Shown here one piece after another: positions 60,477-64,000 of a DNA stretch of 64,000 nucleotides; the first letter of the stretch is position 1; each line of letters begins with the position of its first letter. The position numbers and the translations under genes were made by a program. Source of the stretch: Algoriphagus sp. (lineage in GTDB: Bacteria; Bacteroidota; Bacteroidia; Cytophagales; Cyclobacteriaceae); the NCBI RefSeq assembly GCF_030694375.1, contig NZ_JAUXYL010000010.1, positions 49,466 through 113,465 on the forward strand, given 5' to 3'. The notes under the pieces are model-generated. The model saw only the letters and a list, made by a program, of their open reading frames with translations, was not told the DNA's origin and ran no database searches.

Positions 60477-61855
60477 GTTTTTCCCTCGCAGAGCGCGAAG
60501 ATACGATCATCGCACTTGCCACTCCTCAAGGTGTCGGTGCCATTGCAGTGATTAGACTTTCCGGAAAAGACGCCATCAGTGTCACCAACGAAGTCTTTTT
60601 CGGAAAAAACCTGGAGGAAGTTCCTTCCCATACCATTCATTTCGGAACAATCCGGGATGGGGATAAAATTATCGATGAGGTATTGGTGTCAGTTTTCAAG
60701 GCTCCCAAATCCTTCACCAAGGAAAATGTCGTGGAAATCTCCACGCATGGTTCCTCCTATATCATCAATCAGGTTCTCAAACTTTTCGTCAGAAAGGGCG
60801 TCCGCCCGGCCAAACCCGGAGAATTTACCCAGCGGGCCTTTCTTCATGGTCAATTTGACTTGGCACAAGCCGAGGCCGTAGCGGATTTGATTCATGCCGA
60901 TTCCGAAACAAGCCATCAAGCCGCATTGAATCAAATGCGCGGTGGGTTCAGTTCTGAGATCCAGGAGTTGCGTAACCAACTGATCCATTTTGCTTCCATG
61001 ATCGAGTTGGAACTTGATTTCACAGAGGAAGACGTGGAATTTGCCAGCAGAGCAGATTTACGTGTTTTGGTTGAGCGGATCCTCCGGATTGTGGAAGAAT
61101 TGATCCTGAGTTTTGATTTGGGAAATGTGATCAAAAATGGAGTCCCCACGGTGATTGCCGGGAAACCGAATGCCGGGAAATCTACCTTGCTCAATGCCTT
61201 ACTAAACGAGGAAAAGGCGATTGTATCCGAAATCGCCGGAACCACCCGGGACTTTATCGAAGATGAAATCAGCATCGGAGGCGTGATTTTCCGATTCATC
61301 GATACCGCAGGTTTGCGGGAAACCACCGACGTAATCGAAGCAATTGGAGTCAGCCGAACACAGGAGAAAATGAAGACCGCTTCCCTGATTTTATACCTCT
61401 TCGATCTCAGTGACACCGACCTCATCGAGATCAATCGAGATATCAACAAATTGGAAAATCTAGGTGTCCCCTTCCTGAAAGTTGCGAATAAGACAGACAA
61501 GGCTAAGGAAAATATTATCAATGAGTTAAAGACACAGCATCCGGACACTATTTTTATTTCTGCAGGCAAAAAAGAAAACCTCGAAGGCCTTAAATCTCGC
61601 GTATTGGAACTGGTCAATCTGGACAAATTCCGCACCGGAAACACCATCGTTACCAATGTCCGGCACTACGACTCCCTCACCAAAACAAGGGAATCCTTAC
61701 TCGATATTTTGACAGGATTGGACAATGAAGTGACCAATGATTTCGTGGCGATGGACATCCGCCGATCTCTGCATTATCTGGGCGAGATCACCGGGGAAGT
61801 GACGACCGATGATTTACTGGCGAATATTTTCAGTAAGTTCTGTATCGGAAAATAA
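60473..61855 (+). CDS. mnmE: tRNA uridine-5-carboxymethylaminomethyl modification GTPase
   Basis: GTPase of 460 residues that, with MnmG, adds the cmnm5 group to U34 of certain tRNAs. The N-domain binds formyl-tetrahydrofolate (1-120). The inserted G-domain has GKPNAGKS (230-237), DTAG (277-280) and NKTD near 338-341. The C-terminal CIGK (Cys457) motif is intact. Length matches the family. A hairpin terminator follows. Confidence 0.96.
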   Translation: MSFSLAEREDTIIALATPQGVGAIAVIRLSGKDAISVTNEVFFGKNLEEVPSHTIHFGTIRDGDKIIDEVLVSVFKAPKSFTKENVVEISTHGSSYIINQVLKLFVRKGVRPAKPGEFTQRAFLHGQFDLAQAEAVADLIHADSETSHQAALNQMRGGFSSEIQELRNQLIHFASMIELELDFTEEDVEFASRADLRVLVERILRIVEELILSFDLGNVIKNGVPTVIAGKPNAGKSTLLNALLNEEKAIVSEIAGTTRDFIEDEISIGGVIFRFIDTAGLRETTDVIEAIGVSRTQEKMKTASLILYLFDLSDTDLIEINRDINKLENLGVPFLKVANKTDKAKENIINELKTQHPDTIFISAGKKENLEGLKSRVLELVNLDKFRTGNTIVTNVRHYDSLTKTRESLLDILTGLDNEVTNDFVAMDIRRSLHYLGEITGEVTTDDLLANIFSKFCIGK

Positions 61856-61881
61856 CTCACCGTTTTCCCCCGAAAAAAATA

Positions 61882-61900
61882 CCCCGAAAATATCCCGGGG
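61882..61900 (-). terminator. Terminator for the convergent AEC-type permease
   Basis: Stem ccccg / cgggg (61882-61886, 61896-61900); the minus-strand continuation is a run of T. It also lies 3' of mnmE, so it may act both ways. Confidence 0.6.
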
Positions 61901-61928
61901 CATTTCTAATTAAATCAAACCTATTGTA

Positions 61929-63071
61929 TTATCTGCCTTCAGTAGGACTGTTTTTGAGATCTTGATTTTTTGACAAATCAAGTGTGATATCCAAACCCCT
62001 AACCCAAGTAATTGCTTTTGAAGTAAGTGGGATCAAAATCAAAAGGAACCCAAACGTTCCAATTTGAAAGGCTGAGGTGAAATACTCCCCCGCACTGAAA
62101 ATCCCTAAAATAAGCAAAGTGCTAAAAGGCAGGGAAACTGCCAGAATATTTATCCCAAGCTCCAAATCAAATGTTTTGTTTGCTGCTAAATTCTCTGAAT
62201 TCAGTTCAAGTTGCCGCACCGCTGACATGTGGGCGAAAGGCCAAAAAGAACAGCTGGACAGCGGGAACACCACCGTCAGCAAAATAGCTGCTGTGCTTGG
62301 GAAGGGAAAAAGGCTAACCACTAACCCACTCAGAAGCAAACTGATTCCCGCACGTAGCATCAGCACCGAAAATATGGCTTGAATCTGCTTCCATTTCAAA
62401 ACCACAGACATCCCGATAAAAAGCAAAATCAATGGTGTCATGATTTCCTTCAACATCAGCACCGATTTTCCAAAGTACTTTGGGAGAGTTTGCATGCTCA
62501 TTCCAAGACTCAGCAGGATCATTGCCAAGATCAATACTAGGTTGATCGGCTCCTTCAACATCGCCAAAAGCAATTGTTTTACTTTTTCTCCATTGGATCT
62601 CCTACCCATTCGATGAACCCGATAGTACCATGCCATGGCAAGTAGATAAGCGAAAATCAACACATAAATCTTATTGCCTATATCTGCCAAAGCACCCCAA
62701 GCTAAGGCCTCTTCACCCAAATATTCAATCAAAAATGGAAAGCAGGATAGTCCGGGTGCCAGCGAAGGCAAGAGCATCAACCAAGTTCGGTGAGCGGCAC
62801 TATGCCGCTCTACTCCCATCCATGGCAATCCAAAATAGCCTGCTCCAAGCATTGCACCGTTCCAAGCCAATACTAATGCTGGTAAAATTACCAGCTCGGC
62901 CTCCATTTTAATGCCCAACAAGGCGACAAAAATCATCGCCGGCAAAGCCAAATCCAGAATTACTACTTTCAGTCCTTTCCGATGCTCTTCTTTATCCAGC
63001 TTACTCCTGAGGAAGTAGCCGAGCAATATCATCAACAAAAGTGAAAGGGAAGTTTGAAGCGCTACAGGCAT
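61929..63071 (-). CDS. AEC (auxin efflux carrier)-family permease
   Basis: Membrane protein of 380 residues with about ten helices in two halves, in the AEC/BASS-like fold. The first half ends near the basic loop HRMGRRSNGEK (about 157-167), and the second begins at INLVLILAMILLSLGM. Substrates of bacterial members include malate and other carboxylates; none can be named here. It follows the truncated aminotransferase on the same strand, 13 bp apart. Confidence 0.8.
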   Translation of the reverse strand: MPVALQTSLSLLLMILLGYFLRSKLDKEEHRKGLKVVILDLALPAMIFVALLGIKMEAELVILPALVLAWNGAMLGAGYFGLPWMGVERHSAAHRTWLMLLPSLAPGLSCFPFLIEYLGEEALAWGALADIGNKIYVLIFAYLLAMAWYYRVHRMGRRSNGEKVKQLLLAMLKEPINLVLILAMILLSLGMSMQTLPKYFGKSVLMLKEIMTPLILLFIGMSVVLKWKQIQAIFSVLMLRAGISLLLSGLVVSLFPFPSTAAILLTVVFPLSSCSFWPFAHMSAVRQLELNSENLAANKTFDLELGINILAVSLPFSTLLILGIFSAGEYFTSAFQIGTFGFLLILIPLTSKAITWVRGLDITLDLSKNQDLKNSPTEGR

Positions 63072-63084
63072 CGTATCTTTTTAA

Positions 63085-63831
63085 TCAGGCTTTGGTGACT
63101 TTTTTGAATGTTTCGACGAAGTACTCCAACTCCTCATGGGTACCCATGCTTACCCGGCACCAGGATTTCCCATACATCTCATAGGCTCTGATTCCCACAC
63201 CCTCTTCGTACATCGATTTCATAAAGGATTTACCTTCCATAGCAATCGGGAAAATCAAAAAACTGGTGTATGACGGAATAGGATTGTAACCCAAATTGGT
63301 GATTTCCGAGGTCACATAATCGCGGCATTCGGTATTTTGCGCTTTGCATTGGCCCAGAAACTCTGTTTCTTTCATACTTGCTATTGCACCTTTTAACGAA
63401 GTCACACAGAGTCCCATCGTGCTTCTTACTTTACTGGTAATACTTTCAATCCGTTCAGGGGTTGCAACGATGTAGCCGATTCTCAATCCCGCCATGCCAT
63501 GGATTTTACTGAAAGTTCGGGCTACAATTACATCTTTACCTTCCGCCACCAATCCAACCATGGTTTGGGTTTCAGGTTTTTCCAAAAATTCCAGGTACGC
63601 TTCATCCACAAAAATTGGAGCCTTGGCAGAAGCTTCAATGCAGAATTTCTTAAGGGATTCAGCATTGGTGATCGAACCGGTCGGATTATTCGGATTGCAG
63701 ACATAAACCAATCGAGTAGCTGAATCGATCGCTGCATTCATTCCGTCCAAATCGTGGGAATAATCGACTGTCAAAGGAACTGGCTTCCAGGTACCTCCCA
63801 TTGCCTGGGCTGTACTCATAACGTAAAGAGT
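63085..63831 (-). pseudogene. Pyridoxal-phosphate aminotransferase, 5'-truncated
   Basis: Class I/II (HisC-like) aminotransferase remnant of about 244-248 residues, versus about 370-400 expected. It has NPNNPTG (42-48), VDEAY (71-75), the PLP Lys105 in TFSKIHG and RIGY (113-116), and the C-terminal domain with CRVSMG. The first 120 or so residues, which include the phosphate-binding loop, are missing. On the minus strand the open frame runs back through TLYVMSTAQ and then enters a 19-bp inverted repeat at 63829-63898, where similarity to aminotransferases appears to end. Its product would be inactive. Confidence 0.75.
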
Positions 63832-63898
63832 TTTAAACGCAATCTGGCCAAAAAAGAGGGACCTTGGTAAGACGGTATCCCAGATTGCGTTTAAAACT
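63829..63898. repeat. 19-bp perfect inverted repeat at the truncation point
   Basis: The arms agttttaaacgcaatctgg (63829-63847) and ccagattgcgtttaaaact (63880-63898) surround a 32-bp spacer. The start of the left arm coincides with the loss of aminotransferase similarity. It could be a transposon end, a solo or miniature element, or a large hairpin. The remaining 100 bp to the window edge hold an open minus-strand frame of about 49 codons with no recognised family. Confidence 0.6.
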
Positions 63899-64000
63899 GT
63901 GTTGAACGAAGCCGTGGTTTGCTATGGGTATTTCTTTGTTGATTTTTGAGTGTTTCCAAGGATCAAAACCCAGTTGAAAGGCTAATTTGAACGTTTTGTG

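Noticed and set aside
60931..61656. A 241-codon minus-strand frame inside mnmE
   Set aside because: It is antisense to the GTPase domain, is very Ser/Lys/Arg-rich in composition and resembles no protein.
63085..63819. Reading the aminotransferase as a complete short gene
   Set aside because: The domain begins in the middle of the large domain and lacks the phosphate-binding loop; an intact enzyme of this length is not expected.

Overview
The window reads as chromosomal DNA of a Bacteroidota member, most likely of the order Cytophagales (Cyclobacteriaceae / Algoriphagus-like). Supporting signs are a short RpoD-type sigma factor of 287 residues, a bacillithiol-type deacetylase, DUF5686, DUF349 and START-like proteins typical of the phylum, TAnnTTTG-type promoters, few Shine-Dalgarno sites, and many Tat-exported or lipoprotein-anchored sugar enzymes. 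The genus is inferred from protein style only. No rRNA, CRISPR array, prophage or complete insertion sequence is visible.

Region 1 (1-7452) is an amino-sugar cluster: a NagB-type deaminase, a NagP-like sugar MFS transporter, NagA, two Tat-exported Gfo/Idh/MocA oxidoreductases and a NagX-like membrane acyltransferase. Region 2 (7501-16464) has M1 and M13 peptidases, a YefM-YoeB toxin-antitoxin pair with a recognisable operator, a DASS anion transporter, and a LytS-type kinase with its LytTR regulator. Region 3 (16472-23114) is a sugar cluster: an AraC regulator divergent from a 1167-residue lipoprotein (ThuA, sugar-dehydrogenase propeller, HEAT, LamG-like and azurin-like copper domains), then a D-tagatose-3-epimerase-like enzyme and a cytoplasmic Gfo/Idh/MocA protein.

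Region 4 (24283-41652) is mostly housekeeping: tRNA-Thr, DUF349 protein, YqgE, PdxH, BshB1, an M23 peptidase, TrxB, RpoD, PNPase, S15, an LptF/G permease, a START-like protein, tRNA-Met, an Nramp-like transporter lacking the family's metal motifs, and the thrS-infC-rpmI-rplT operon. Region 5 (42034-55082) holds two tandem barrel-like paralogues, a DUF5686 outer-membrane protein, LhgO, a YheT hydrolase, an Hpt-like protein, a BaiN/YhiN flavoprotein, a HerA-like ATPase, a secreted protein with seven DnaJ-type CxxC motifs, a TPR lipoprotein, DapD and a glycosyltransferase.

Region 6 (55274-59946) is the most interesting. It is a manganese/iron/zinc-type ABC uptake operon headed by a DtxR/MntR regulator with two operator-like palindromes upstream. 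Its first permease carries a C-terminal winged-helix plus DtxR-type metal-binding domain that keeps the full ligand pattern of the stand-alone regulator. The layout parallels chlamydial ytgABCD, in which YtgCR is a permease-repressor fusion, but here a separate regulator is present as well. Region 7 (60021-64000) has a periplasmic thioredoxin, MnmE, an AEC permease and an aminotransferase gene whose 5' part is lost at a 19-bp inverted repeat.

Several families of hairpin-forming intergenic repeats punctuate the first 24 kb.
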